From Anaerocolumna sedimenticola (GTDB lineage: Bacteria; Bacillota; Clostridia; Lachnospirales; Lachnospiraceae), in contig NZ_CP048000.1 of NCBI RefSeq assembly GCF_009931695.1, positions 62,001 to 126,000 on the forward strand: a stretch of 64,000 nt of DNA, written 5' to 3'. The position numbers were made by a program, and so were the translations under genes. Numbering within the stretch: position 1 is the first letter of the stretch; every line of letters starts with the position of its first letter. Below are positions 48,316-58,313 of this stretch, piece after piece. Below the pieces are notes generated by a model, which saw only the letters and a list, made by a program, of their open reading frames with translations, was not told where the DNA came from and made no database searches.

Positions 48316-48383
48316 AAATATTCCTCCCGATTGAAATATAGTTTCTACAACTATGAGAGTAAACCCTCATTGGTATAACTGTA

Positions 48384-48439
48384 TTATACTAACAATTCCC
48401 ACAAAATACATTTGTTCATCTTGACATTATTTGTTCATT
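48384..48439 (-). promoter_or_regulatory. Activator-dependent promoter with two direct repeats
   Basis: -10 TATAAT (48384-48389), 17-nt spacer, and a poor -35 ATGTAT (48407-48412). Overlapping and just upstream are two copies of ATGAACAAAT in coding-strand sense (plus-strand ATTTGTTCAT at 48411-48420 and 48430-48439), 19 bp apart. This is the classic layout for an AraC-type activator touching RNA polymerase. The rest of the 48316-48664 gap shows no gene. Confidence 0.65.
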
Positions 48440-48664
48440 CTTGCTATATTGAACATAATATGCAAAACTCCTATTTTCATTATAATTTAAGCTCTCAAAT
48501 CATACTTTTTTCAACATTTTCTGAGTGTGAACGGGAATAAGCGGGATCAAATAATTTAATGATTTACCCGGCAAAATCCTTATACTATATTTAATGTATA
48601 AATATATATAAGCTCGTATTCATTCATCAGATAAAATTGGGGTATGGCGAATAAATCATTTACT

Positions 48665-50533
48665 CTATTTATAATTGGGATTGTTCAGCATATTATTCAG
48701 CAATTTTCCCTTTTCCGAATCCAAAGGCATCTCATAAGGTATGGTAATGGTTGAAACCGTATCCGACTCATCAAAGGGAAGTATGGTGAGTCCATATTCT
48801 TCTCCGTAAATCAGTTTTATCCTTTCATTCACATTACGTATACCAAGGGAAATATGCTTTCCTTTACTATTTGCAATACTTCCTGCTTTTCCTTCAAGAA
48901 TCTCTTTCACTCTCCAAACATCTTCTTCGGTCATCCTCTTACCGGAATTAATGACCTGAAGTATCACTTTTCCGTTTTCCGTATATACTTTTAATTTGAT
49001 CGTTCCAGATTTTACTGCCTCTATTCCGTGTACCACAGCGTTTTCCAAAATAGGCTGAAGAATCAGCTGTGGTATGGGAAGCTGTAAAAGTGTCTGGTCT
49101 ACTTCTTTCTCGACCCGCAGCCTTTGCCCGAACCGCATGGATATAATATAAAAGTAAGCATCTGCACATCTTAATTCTTCTGCAAGATTTATGAGTCTTT
49201 TATTGGTACGGTCCATACTGTAATCCAATAAGGTTCCCAATGCTTCAATCATTTTTGATACGGCGACGTCACCTGCCATTCTTGCCTGCCAATTCATCAT
49301 TTCCAGGGTATTATTAAGAAAATGGGGGTTTATCTGGGATTGCAGGGCAATAATCTTGGCTTCTTTTCTGGCTAACTTTTCGTTATAAGCATAATCAAAT
49401 AAATATTTTACTTCACTGGACATTCGGTTAAAGGAATCCGAAAGATACGCAAACTCTGCATTGGGCATGGGTTCTCCTTCAATCTGCATGCCTATTTTAC
49501 CTTGTTCCATCTCCTTGGAGGCTTCAATCATCCGCCCCATAGGAGCTGTTATATGCCTGGCAATAAAGTATAACATATAGATAAATACCGGGATTATTAT
49601 GAGAAAAATAAGAATCATGATATAATTTAATGCAATCAGCTCGGAATAAATGGTATTTTTATTGGCAATCAAAACGGCTCCCAGATGGTAATCATCAAAC
49701 TTCTGCTGATAAATCAAAGCCGTATATATGCTATCATCCACCTTATTAATTCTGCGGTTTTTCAGTACAGAATACTTTGATTTTAATTTATCCAGAATGG
49801 GGGTAAAAGATTCAATTTCGGAATTTGCATCATAAAGAACCATGGAATCCGAGTCATTAATAAAAAAGCCAAGTTCATAATCTTTATTTAAAGAAATACC
49901 CTCAAATAATTTGCTGGTATTTAACTCCACTACCAATGTACCGAATTTGGTATAATTTGTTGTAGTATAAAGATTCCGGATAATATAGATTTTCCCGTTA
50001 ATGATTTTTATGTGGGCGTCTGAAGTATCCTCGTCCGTAATTTTATTTGCTTCTTGTTTTACTTCTTCCTTATATGTATTAATGTAACTGGTTGGTTTTC
50101 TAGAAGTATAATAGAGACGGTCCGGATGATCGGACAGATAAAAAACGGATATGATAAATCGGGTATCATTATAATATTTGCTTTTTAAATTACCGATAAC
50201 TTCTTTATAAAAATCTGCATCGGATATATTCCCGGCCTTGTATCGTTTCCAGGCTTTTTCAATGACTAATTCATAGGATGTTTTCTTTGATATGGTAATT
50301 GCTTCATCTATTTTCTGAGAATGGAAAGTGGTAAAATTCTTAAGGCTTTCTTCCATCAACGTCTCGGTTTTATCCATAATGCTTTTTCGATAATACAAGC
50401 TCATAAATAAAAATATGATTAAAACAGGTACAATCCAACAGATTACTACTAAAAACAGAAGCCTTCTTCTTAAGGATATGGGTTTTCTTAATAAATTACT
50501 TCTGTGTAATAGATTCCTTTTACTGATTAACAT
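48665..50533 (-). CDS. Sensor histidine kinase, YesM type
   Basis: 622 aa from ATG 50533 (GGGAGG box; the start 8 codons earlier has none). Membrane helix near 30-50, a large extracellular sensor, a second helix near 305-325 and a HAMP domain. The His_kinase block is QSQINPHFLNNTLEMMNW, with the phospho-accepting His, and the ATPase domain has LILQPILENAVVHG and LGIRNVNERI. Pairs with the response regulator at 43958 to sense the importer's sugar. Confidence 0.92.
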   Translation of the reverse strand: MLISKRNLLHRSNLLRKPISLRRRLLFLVVICWIVPVLIIFLFMSLYYRKSIMDKTETLMEESLKNFTTFHSQKIDEAITISKKTSYELVIEKAWKRYKAGNISDADFYKEVIGNLKSKYYNDTRFIISVFYLSDHPDRLYYTSRKPTSYINTYKEEVKQEANKITDEDTSDAHIKIINGKIYIIRNLYTTTNYTKFGTLVVELNTSKLFEGISLNKDYELGFFINDSDSMVLYDANSEIESFTPILDKLKSKYSVLKNRRINKVDDSIYTALIYQQKFDDYHLGAVLIANKNTIYSELIALNYIMILIFLIIIPVFIYMLYFIARHITAPMGRMIEASKEMEQGKIGMQIEGEPMPNAEFAYLSDSFNRMSSEVKYLFDYAYNEKLARKEAKIIALQSQINPHFLNNTLEMMNWQARMAGDVAVSKMIEALGTLLDYSMDRTNKRLINLAEELRCADAYFYIISMRFGQRLRVEKEVDQTLLQLPIPQLILQPILENAVVHGIEAVKSGTIKLKVYTENGKVILQVINSGKRMTEEDVWRVKEILEGKAGSIANSKGKHISLGIRNVNERIKLIYGEEYGLTILPFDESDTVSTITIPYEMPLDSEKGKLLNNMLNNPNYK

Positions 50534-50557
50534 TGTTAAGTTACCTCCCAAAATCAT

Positions 50558-50954
50558 ATAATAGAGTCTCTTGAATTTAATTTTAACTTATGCAACTGTC
50601 CCCAACTGATGGGCTTTTACTTTAGAAATATAAGAGATGGGCTATCCAATAGAACAGCCCATCGATACGTCATCATATTATAATTTTAGCAAGCTTCTAA
50701 TTACTAATTCGCTTTCATTATATCATGAACCAAAAAGCTTGTTCCTGAATCTTGCTGCTCCGCTCCTCACTACGTTTTCATTCTATCACATTTTTGTAAA
50801 ATATTCCACCCATACAATATCAGCTGATGAAATTGATTCATTCTCTGCTGCAAATGCAGCAGAACTCCTAATAAGACTATTTGGTTGCATCAATTTTACA
50901 GTTTTGTATTATTTGGTACAAATAAGTGGGCTACAAAAAATAGCCCATTCATCA
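50558..50954. other. Gene-free stretch with several hairpins
   Basis: Contains GATGGGCT / AGCCCATC (50636-50663), TCTGCTGC / GCAGCAGA (about 50849-50868) and TGGGCTA / TAGCCCA (50927-50947, right after the phosphomutase stop). No coding frame looks real. The repeated GGGCTA ends suggest a decayed small element; the last hairpin may end the phosphorylase transcript. Confidence 0.45.
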
Positions 50955-52415
50955 TTATTTATGATTCAATACCAATTTCTTTTGTTCCAGTGTTTTTTTA
51001 TTATTCAAACCTAAAAAGTCTTCATAAGTCTCACAAAGTTTAATGGCATCTTCTGCCTCCGGCATCTCGCAAAAGATTCGAAGAAGCGGTTCGGTACCGG
51101 AGAACCTGGCGATAATCCATCCGCCGTTTTTAAAGTATACTTTGCAGCCATCCAGATATGAGATTTTATCCACCTCAAAGGGTATATCCGGTAAGCATTT
51201 ATCCACAAGGAGGGTCATAAAGATTTCTTCTTTTTTCTCCTGAGTAAATTTATAATCTCTTTCTTCCATATAAATAGCCCCGTTTTCCTCTTCGATCTCA
51301 CGGATAATCTGTGATAAATTCTTTCCCGTAACGGCTATCATCTCGATTAAGAGAGCTGCCGCATAGATACCGTCTTTCCCGTTTATATGGCCTCTGACGG
51401 TTAATCCTCCGGAAGATTCCCCGCCGATAATCGCATTGGTCTCCTGCATTTTAGCAGAGATGTATTTAAATCCCACCGGTACCTCATAACATTTCTCTCC
51501 AAAGCTTTCAGCTACCTTATCAAGCATGTGGGTTGTTGCAATATTTCTTACTACTGCTCCATGCCAGCCTTTATATTTTACCAGATAATAATATAGTACC
51601 ACTAAAAGATCATTGGGATGTAAAAATCTCCCCGTGTCATCAATAACTCCAATACGGTCCGCATCCCCATCTGTTGCAATTCCTATATCCATATAATGAT
51701 CCGCCACATAATTTTTAAGGCTTCTTAAGGTCTGGGCAGATGGGGATGGCAGTTTACCGCCAAATAGAGTATCATGCCTGTCATGAATGGTATTCACTTC
51801 ACATCTGGCTGTTAACAGTATGGTTTTTAAGGAAGTTTCACTTACTCCGTACATGGGATCTAAAGCAATCCGTAACCCTCTGTTTTTAATCGCCTGCATA
51901 TCTATGGCGTTAATGATATTGTCAAGATATTCATTCAAAGGATTAATCTCTATAATCAGCTGAGCTTCCACAGCTTTTTCATATTCCATCCCCAGAACTT
52001 CTTCCTCTTTCACATCCATGATATAATTTTCGATATCCTGGGTCTGGATTTCGTCCGCATCCCGGCCTCCATAGGTAAATACTTTGATTCCGTTATAAAT
52101 AGCCGGATTATGGCTGGCTGTAATCATCATTCCATAATGCAATTCGTGTTTCATAACATAATACATGATTAATGGTGTTGGTGAAGAACGGTTAATTAAA
52201 TAGGCTGTTATTCCTTCCGCGGCAAATATTTCCCCAGCCCATCTCATTGCTTCCTTGGATAGAAATCTTCTGTCATATCCGATGACGATACCATTCTCCG
52301 TAACACCTTCATTCATCATTTTTACAGCCAGGGCTTTTGATAATTTTTGTATGTTTGATTTGGTAAAATCTTCTCCTATTATAGCCCTCCAGCCGCCTGT
52401 ACCAAACTTTACCAT
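50955..52415 (-). CDS. Phosphohexomutase (phosphoglucomutase/phosphoacetylglucosamine mutase type)
   Basis: 486 aa, alpha-D-phosphohexomutase superfamily. FGTGGWRAIIG starts domain 1, the phosphoserine loop is TASHNPAIYNG, the metal loop DGDADRIG, sugar loop GGESSGGL, and the phosphate-binding end RFSGTEPLLRIF. It would turn the sugar-1-phosphate made by the GH94 enzyme, 28 nt upstream, into the 6-phosphate for glycolysis or amino-sugar catabolism. Whether it prefers Glc-1-P or GlcNAc-1-P follows the phosphorylase's specificity and is not shown here. Confidence 0.9.
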   Translation of the reverse strand: MVKFGTGGWRAIIGEDFTKSNIQKLSKALAVKMMNEGVTENGIVIGYDRRFLSKEAMRWAGEIFAAEGITAYLINRSSPTPLIMYYVMKHELHYGMMITASHNPAIYNGIKVFTYGGRDADEIQTQDIENYIMDVKEEEVLGMEYEKAVEAQLIIEINPLNEYLDNIINAIDMQAIKNRGLRIALDPMYGVSETSLKTILLTARCEVNTIHDRHDTLFGGKLPSPSAQTLRSLKNYVADHYMDIGIATDGDADRIGVIDDTGRFLHPNDLLVVLYYYLVKYKGWHGAVVRNIATTHMLDKVAESFGEKCYEVPVGFKYISAKMQETNAIIGGESSGGLTVRGHINGKDGIYAAALLIEMIAVTGKNLSQIIREIEEENGAIYMEERDYKFTQEKKEEIFMTLLVDKCLPDIPFEVDKISYLDGCKVYFKNGGWIIARFSGTEPLLRIFCEMPEAEDAIKLCETYEDFLGLNNKKTLEQKKLVLNHK

Positions 52416-52442
52416 CTTAAAGCCTCCTTAGTTTGCAAAATT

Positions 52443-54832
52443 TTAACCCATTATAACGATAATTTTATTTATTTCCGTGTTATTAATAAATTTAATTTCA
52501 TTAACTTCTTCTCCGTTTAAGGTGATGGATTTAACTCCTTTCATAACACCCTCCGGATTGAGAATGGTGATATCATAACTTACACCTCTCCATTCCCTGG
52601 TTACATGAAACTCTTTCCATTCAGACGGTATGCAGGGATCAATCGTCAGAGTATCAAATCCCGGCTGTATTCCTAATATGTATCTGGTAACTGCAAAATA
52701 AGCCCAGCCGCCTGTGCCCGTCATAAAGGGATGTCTTGCTCTGCCAAAACCCGTATGGTCCCTGCCCATAATGAACTGGCAGTAGGAATACGGTTCTGCT
52801 TCCCGGATTTCAATCATATCGTTCTGATTATAAGGGCATAGGGCATTATAAAATTTCATCGCCCGGTCTCCCCGTCCTAATATACATTCCGCAGCCCAGG
52901 CCCAGGGATTGGGATGACTGAAGATTGCACCGTTTTCTTTTAATCCCGGATATACTCTGGTTACGAAACCAATATCCTCATCCGGAACCGTATAAGAGGG
53001 TCCGTTTAACATAATTCCGTAAGGGGTGGCGAGGTATTTATCAATACTGTCCATAGCTTTAATCCCTTTTTCATAAGGTGCAGCACCGGATAATACCGCC
53101 CAGGCATTGGATTCCAGATGAATTTTACCCTCTTTGTCTTCACTGGTTCCGATTTTCCTGCCGTTTTTTGTAACGCCCCGGATATACCATTCCTTATCCC
53201 ATAGTTCCCTGTCACAGACTTCTTTTACTTTCTCTCTCATGGCAGTGTATTTCTTCATATCCTCCGTCTTACCTAAATACTCTGCAACTTCTAAGAAATT
53301 ACCCAATGCCCAGTAATGTAAAAAGGTTACCAGTGCACTTTCGCCTCCTCCAAGATTCAGGCAGTCATTCCAGTCCGCCCGAAGACCTTTGCAGATGCCT
53401 CTTTGTCCCACCTGCTCATAAGAAAAATCCAGGATTTTGGTCATATGCTCATATACAGTGCCACTGCCTATGTCTGCGTATGTTAATTCTTCCATTAAAA
53501 AGGAGAATTCCCCGGTTTCTTTCACATATTCTACAATAGAACTGACCAGCCAGAGAGCATCGTCGGAGCAGGCATCTTTTATCCCATGTATGATATCATC
53601 TCTATTAGGTGTGGGAATTACCGTAGGAGATTTAAAGGGTTTTACTTCCGTGTCCGGATCAAACCATTCCGGTTGGAATAAATGGAGTCCGTAACCGGTT
53701 GATACAAGACCTCTTAAGAGTTCAACCAGCCTCTGACGGCATTTGGATGGATTGGAGTGTGGTATGGTCATGGCATCCTGTGCCGTATCCCTGTAACCTA
53801 ATCCGGTTCTTCCTCCTACCTCGATAAAGGAAGCGAAGCGGGAAAACATGATATTAATCTCTGATTGATATAGATTCCAGATATTTATTAAGGTATTCAT
53901 TCCTTCATTTGGAGTCCGTATCTGTAATTTATTTAATTTTCTATTCCAAAATAAAGCTAATTGCTTAAAAGCTTCATCCACATTCCTTATATTCGAATAT
54001 TTTTCACGTATCCTGTAACCGGCTTCCCTGCCTCCTTCTCCTAACATAAATACAAGCCGCGCCTCTTCCCCTGGCATTAATGAAATCTTTTTATGCAGGG
54101 AACCGCAGTGATTATTTCCTTTTTCAAAGCTGCCGCTGCAAATCCCATTTTCCACGGCAATAGGATTACTTTCCGTACGGTATAAACCTATGAATTTATC
54201 CCTGAGACAATCAAAACTGTCCGGCTCAAAATTGGACGTAAAATACTGATATCCAAACTCTTCATAAAATAAATCATGTTCAATTACACCATTTTCATAG
54301 GAAGAACCGGCAGCATAATTACTCATCTGAAAGTTTCGGTTATCCATATCAATGTGGTGATAGGAAAACTCGCAATAGGAAAATACACTTAAATGCCTGG
54401 GTTTTGATTCATTGTTTTTAATCTTTACATCCCAAAGCTCTACCGTATCCTCCATGGGTATAAATAAGGTCTGTTCCGCCTGAATCCCTTTATATTCACA
54501 GGAATATCTGGAATAGGATAAACCATGGCGGCATTCATATGTTGCCTCCTCCAGGGATTTGCCTACCGGCTGCCAGGATATGCTGAAATATTCCCCTGTC
54601 TCATCATCCCTTACATAAACATAATGCCCAGGCCGGTCCATTGGTATACTGTTGGCGCGAAAACGTGTGATGCGGTGATATTCCGGTGATTTATAAAACA
54701 GATATCCCCGGCCGTATGGTTTACAACCGCACACATATCTTTCACACCTAAATAATTGGTCCAGGAAGTGGGTAAATCCACCCGCTCGATTACGTATTCT
54801 CTGTTTTCATTATCAAAATATCCATATTTCAT
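52443..54832 (-). pseudogene. GH94 disaccharide phosphorylase, N,N'-diacetylchitobiose phosphorylase-like, one-base frameshift
   Basis: ATG 54832 starts MKYGYFDNENREYVIERVDL, close to the recalled start of ChbP, but the frame goes wrong after VNHTAG. The main frame (763 codons) carries the rest: RPGHYVYVRDDETGEYFSI, the general-acid region RADWNDCLNL, and a C-terminal sandwich. One extra C in the CCCC run at 54706-54709 gives NHTAGGYLFYKSPEYHR and 796 aa, the family length. GH94 enzymes split beta-disaccharides with phosphate to an alpha-sugar-1-phosphate and a free sugar, in the cytoplasm. Cellobiose or related substrates remain possible. The phosphomutase follows. Confidence 0.87.
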
Positions 54833-55090
54833 AGATAACTAAACCCTCCCATATCATGATAACCTTATTATAATCATTGGATATTTTAAAGGGTATTGCT
54901 GAGGGTGCGAATATTTGTATATAATTGTCCAGAATAAAGAGAGATAAACAAAGATAGGTTGGAAGTCTTTTGCTTCTGCATAAAATAGAAGTCAAGTACA
55001 AGGTAGACAGAAAGCAGTTATAAAAAAGTAGTATAAGATAAATCATAATCGATTATTTAGAATATTGGTAAATGATAAAACACTCTCATA

Positions 55091-55139
55091 TTGACAATCC
55101 ATTCCTGTAATATTATAATTAGTTTTATTACAAATGTAA
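55091..55139 (+). promoter_or_regulatory. blaI-blaR1 promoter and BlaI operator
   Basis: Consensus TTGACA (55091-55096), 17 nt, TATAAT (55114-55119). TTACAAATGTAA (55128-55139) overlaps the transcription start and has the TACA...TGTA form of BlaI/MecI boxes. The 54833-55090 remainder holds only the leader of the divergent GH94 gene. Confidence 0.82.
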
Positions 55140-55159
55140 GATTTTTGGAGGGTGTTCTG

Positions 55160-55545
55160 ATGAAAAATTACCGCAAATTTCCGAAGCGGAATATGAAGTT
55201 ATGAAAATTGTATGGAACTATGCACCGATCAACACAAATGAAGTCACGGATATGCTTGTCAAAACAACGGACTGGAGTCCCAAAACCATACAGACCATGT
55301 TAAAACGCCTGGTTCAAAAAGGTGCTCTGACTTATGAGAAAAACAGCCGGGTTTTTGTATATACTCCCCTGGTAAAAAAGGATGAATATCTTGATCAGGA
55401 AAACAATTCTTTTTTAAAGCGCTACTATGACGGTAATATAGCCTCCATGCTTACTAATTATCTGGAAAAGGATACTTTATCGGAAGAAGAAATCAAAGAT
55501 CTGCAGAATATACTTTCCACCCGTAAAAGGAAAGGAGGCAATTAA
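55160..55545 (+). CDS. blaI: BlaI/MecI-family repressor, with a one-base shift after the start
   Basis: The start ATG 55160 follows GGAGGG. As printed the frame goes wrong within five codons; one extra A in the A-run at 55163-55167 gives MKKLPQISEAEYEVMKIVWN, the usual family start, and 128 aa. Without it, translation could begin at ATG 55201. The winged helix (TNEVTDMLVKTTDWSPKTIQTMLKRL, here quoted by its parts) and the basic wing are intact, and the C-terminal part forms the dimer helix cut by BlaR1. Represses its own promoter through the dyad at 55128. blaR1 begins 1 nt after the stop. Confidence 0.88.
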
Positions 55546-55546
55546 T

Positions 55547-57346
55547 ATGCTGCCTTCTTTTGGGATACATTTTATTATAACCAATATAACGATTTCTCTC
55601 CTGATACTTGCAATTATACTCATAAAAAAGGGGCTGAAAAAACATATCTCAATCCGGGTTCATTATAATATCTGGTTCCTTTTTCTGATTATGCTGGTTA
55701 TTCCCTTGATTCCTGTAAAATCAACGGGGTTATCTCATATTGGTGCTTTGCTTTCCTATTTGGATACTGCAAATAGTCAAGGAAACAGTCCTATTATACC
55801 CGAAGGCGTACCAACAGATACCGCTGCGGGTGTAAACTGGTTTCGGGATTTATCTGTTTCCGTAGACCGGACATCTCCATCTTTATTTAATACCTGTCTG
55901 ATTGTTTTTTGGTTGACTGGCTGCTGTATCATGCTCTTTTTCACCATTCGGTCCAGCCTGCGAATCAGGAAGCTGATTCATTCCTCTCTTCCGGTACAGA
56001 ATCAGCGGGTAAAATTATTGTTGAGGGAATGTAAAGAGAAAGCGGAAATAAAGAAAGATATTCCTGTTTTAAGCAGTGCATTTTTAAAATCACCTATTTC
56101 CATAGGAATATTTCATCCAAAAATTATTTTACCGATCCATCTCATATCGGATTTTAATGAAACAGAGATTCGCTATATTCTATTACATGAACTTCAGCAT
56201 TACAGGCATAAAGATATTCCCATCAATTATATTATGTGTTTTGCCAGAATTTTTTACTGGTATCAGCCTTTTGTATGGTACGCATTGAAAGAAATGCGGA
56301 ATGACCGTGAATTAGCCTGTGATACCTCTGTGTTGTATCTGCTGGATGAAGAAAGTTATGTGGATTATGGAACTACCCTGATTCGTTTTGCGGGAAAAGT
56401 ATCCTGTCCCTCTTTTCCTTTTGCAACAGGCCTTGGCGGTACAAAGAAGCAGATAACAAAACGAATCATAAATATCACATCTTTTAATCCGGAATCCGGA
56501 TGGCTAAAAGTGAAAAGTATACTGATTTTTGCCATAACATGTTCCATAATATTGGTATGTACTCCAATCCTGTCAATCAATGCAGCCCCTGATACTACCT
56601 ATGGTTTTTCAGAAACTAATATTGATTATGAAGATCTGAGTTCGTATTTTAAACAGTATAACGGCAGTTTCGTCCTATATAACCTGAATTCGGATAATTG
56701 GACAATATATAATGAATCTAAAAGTTTAAAACGTATCTCACCGGATTCCACCTATAAAATATACAGCGCCTTATTCGGCCTGGAAAACGGTACCATCACC
56801 CCGGAAGCATCCGTATTACCCTGGGATAAAATAAATTATCCATATGAATCCTGGAATAAGGAGCAGAACCTGGATTCTGCCATAAAGAACTCAGTTAATT
56901 GGTACTTTCAGGCTTTGGACCAAAAAACCGGAAAGCAGGCACTTCAAAAGTATATAAACCAAATTAATTATGGTAATGAAAATCTCTCAGGAGGAATATC
57001 CCGGTTCTGGTTGGAATCCTCACTAAAAATTTCACCTGTGGAACAAGTAGAATTACTGACGAAATTCTATCAAAATGACTTTCATTTTAAAGACAGCAAT
57101 ATAAAGGCGGTAAAGAACGCACTATTGATTTCCCAAAGTTCGGGTAATGTCCTTTATGGCAAAACAGGTACCGGAAATATTGAGAATAACAATGTAAACG
57201 GATGGTTTGTCGGTTTTATTGAAAAAAGCGGTAATACCTATTTCTTTGCAACGAATATACAAGGGGAAGATAATACGGACGGAACCAATGCCCGTAATAT
57301 AACTCTGGAGATTCTAAAGGCAAAACAGCTTTATCAGACGGAATAG
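55547..57346 (+). CDS. blaR1: BlaR1-type beta-lactam sensor/signal transducer (M56 protease + PBP-like sensor)
   Basis: 599 aa. Several N-terminal membrane helices surround an M56 metalloprotease with H-E-L-Q-H-Y-R-H and the E-L-A-C-D ligand. A further helix near 325-345 leads to an external penicillin-binding sensor with S-T-Y-K, S-V-N and K-T-G-T-G, all three active motifs. Acylation by a beta-lactam would trigger cleavage of BlaI. No beta-lactamase gene follows in the window, so the regulated resistance gene is elsewhere or the pair controls itself. Confidence 0.92.
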   Translation: MLPSFGIHFIITNITISLLILAIILIKKGLKKHISIRVHYNIWFLFLIMLVIPLIPVKSTGLSHIGALLSYLDTANSQGNSPIIPEGVPTDTAAGVNWFRDLSVSVDRTSPSLFNTCLIVFWLTGCCIMLFFTIRSSLRIRKLIHSSLPVQNQRVKLLLRECKEKAEIKKDIPVLSSAFLKSPISIGIFHPKIILPIHLISDFNETEIRYILLHELQHYRHKDIPINYIMCFARIFYWYQPFVWYALKEMRNDRELACDTSVLYLLDEESYVDYGTTLIRFAGKVSCPSFPFATGLGGTKKQITKRIINITSFNPESGWLKVKSILIFAITCSIILVCTPILSINAAPDTTYGFSETNIDYEDLSSYFKQYNGSFVLYNLNSDNWTIYNESKSLKRISPDSTYKIYSALFGLENGTITPEASVLPWDKINYPYESWNKEQNLDSAIKNSVNWYFQALDQKTGKQALQKYINQINYGNENLSGGISRFWLESSLKISPVEQVELLTKFYQNDFHFKDSNIKAVKNALLISQSSGNVLYGKTGTGNIENNNVNGWFVGFIEKSGNTYFFATNIQGEDNTDGTNARNITLEILKAKQLYQTE

Positions 57347-57378
57347 AATATTTTATACCGGAAATCAAAAGTCATCAT

Positions 57379-57662
57379 GGGGCTGTCGCACTAAATGCGG
57401 CGCCCTTTTTCATTTCCGCGAAAGCAAAGTGAGAATTAGCAAGCTTGCTTGCAATAATTCGAACGCGCACGCGAACCGAAGAAACTCGCAAAGCGTGTTT
57501 CTTCCGGTTAGAGATGTTTATCACATTTTAGGGTATCAAAATAGCGTGTGATTATTATCCAACAGAGACACGCTCTCACTCGGTTGCCGCACATAGCGGT
57601 ACATAAGGTTTTAAAAGGAAGCTGCCGCCTCACGATTTCTCAATCGTTAAAGCGACAGCCCC
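57379..57662. repeat. Family C palindrome, long form with nested family B copy; convergent terminator
   Basis: ATCATGGGGCTGTCGC and GCGACAGCCCCATGAT are a perfect 16-bp inverted repeat 284 bp apart. Right half matches the short copy at 23219-23282; the extra roughly 220 bp lies between CTAAA and AGGAAGCTGCC and contains a family B repeat. It fills the gap between convergent blaR1 and the HTH gene. Confidence 0.78.
57412..57509. repeat. Family B repeat nested in the family C element
   Basis: ATTTCCGCGAAAGCAAAG, AGCAAGCTTGCTTGC, CGCGCACGCG and GAAGAAACTCGC...GTGTTTCTTCCGG, nearly identical to the copy at 42828. Confidence 0.8.
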
Positions 57663-57684
57663 ATGATTATGGTAATGGAGTTTG

Positions 57685-58281
57685 TTATTTCAGGAAAGAA
57701 GGATACTTTTGCAGCCCATGTTTCGTACAATACAGATACAGAATTCCTCCACCTCTCATAATAGGCAAACGAAAAGCAGGGCTCTGCTCCGGATACAATC
57801 TGTTTAGCAGCATAAGATCATCATACACATAGGCCGCAAAAAAGATATAATGATCTTTCCTCATTTCATGGTTCAATGTAATATAGTAATCGGTATCAAC
57901 TTCTTCTACGTACAATTCATGTCCTACCATTGGTGCAATTGGTGTCAACGGATGTAATCGGCGCCCACAACAGGAAATTGTTGTTTTTCCCGTACTTGTA
58001 AGAATATTTCCGCAGGTAGGACATACATAAAATTGTATTCTGTCAATTTTCCCGACATCAGGCCGGTTGGGCTCTAATTCTCCTTGCAGCAATTTGAGAA
58101 TATCAGCACCCAGTATAGCAGAAAGCTCCTCCCAAAGTGTAACATCCGGACACCCTAAGCCACACTCCCACTTTGAAACAGTCTTATTACTGATATTTAA
58201 TTGATCCGCAATTTGCTTTTGGGTCAATCCTTTTTCTTTGCGCAATTGTAATATCAACTTGCCGACTTTTGCACAATCCAT
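57685..58281 (-). CDS. XRE-type HTH protein with zinc ribbon and superoxide-reductase-like C-terminus
   Basis: 198 aa, ATG 58281 behind GGAGG. Residues 1-60 are an XRE helix-turn-helix (GLTQKQIADQLNISNKTVSKWE). A C-P-T-C-G and C-C-G-R-R pair follows (about 87-105). The C-terminal part, VGHELYVEEVDTDYY...LNHEMRKDHYIFF...YCTKHGLQKY, has the H-x5-H and C-x2-H-G pattern of desulfoferrodoxin/superoxide-reductase iron sites. A redox- or superoxide-responsive regulator is a reasonable guess; whether all iron ligands are present needs alignment. Confidence 0.75.
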   Translation of the reverse strand: MDCAKVGKLILQLRKEKGLTQKQIADQLNISNKTVSKWECGLGCPDVTLWEELSAILGADILKLLQGELEPNRPDVGKIDRIQFYVCPTCGNILTSTGKTTISCCGRRLHPLTPIAPMVGHELYVEEVDTDYYITLNHEMRKDHYIFFAAYVYDDLMLLNRLYPEQSPAFRLPIMRGGGILYLYCTKHGLQKYPSFLK

Positions 58282-58313
58282 CTGCTTTCCTCCATTCCAG
58301 TTAGTTTCTTATA

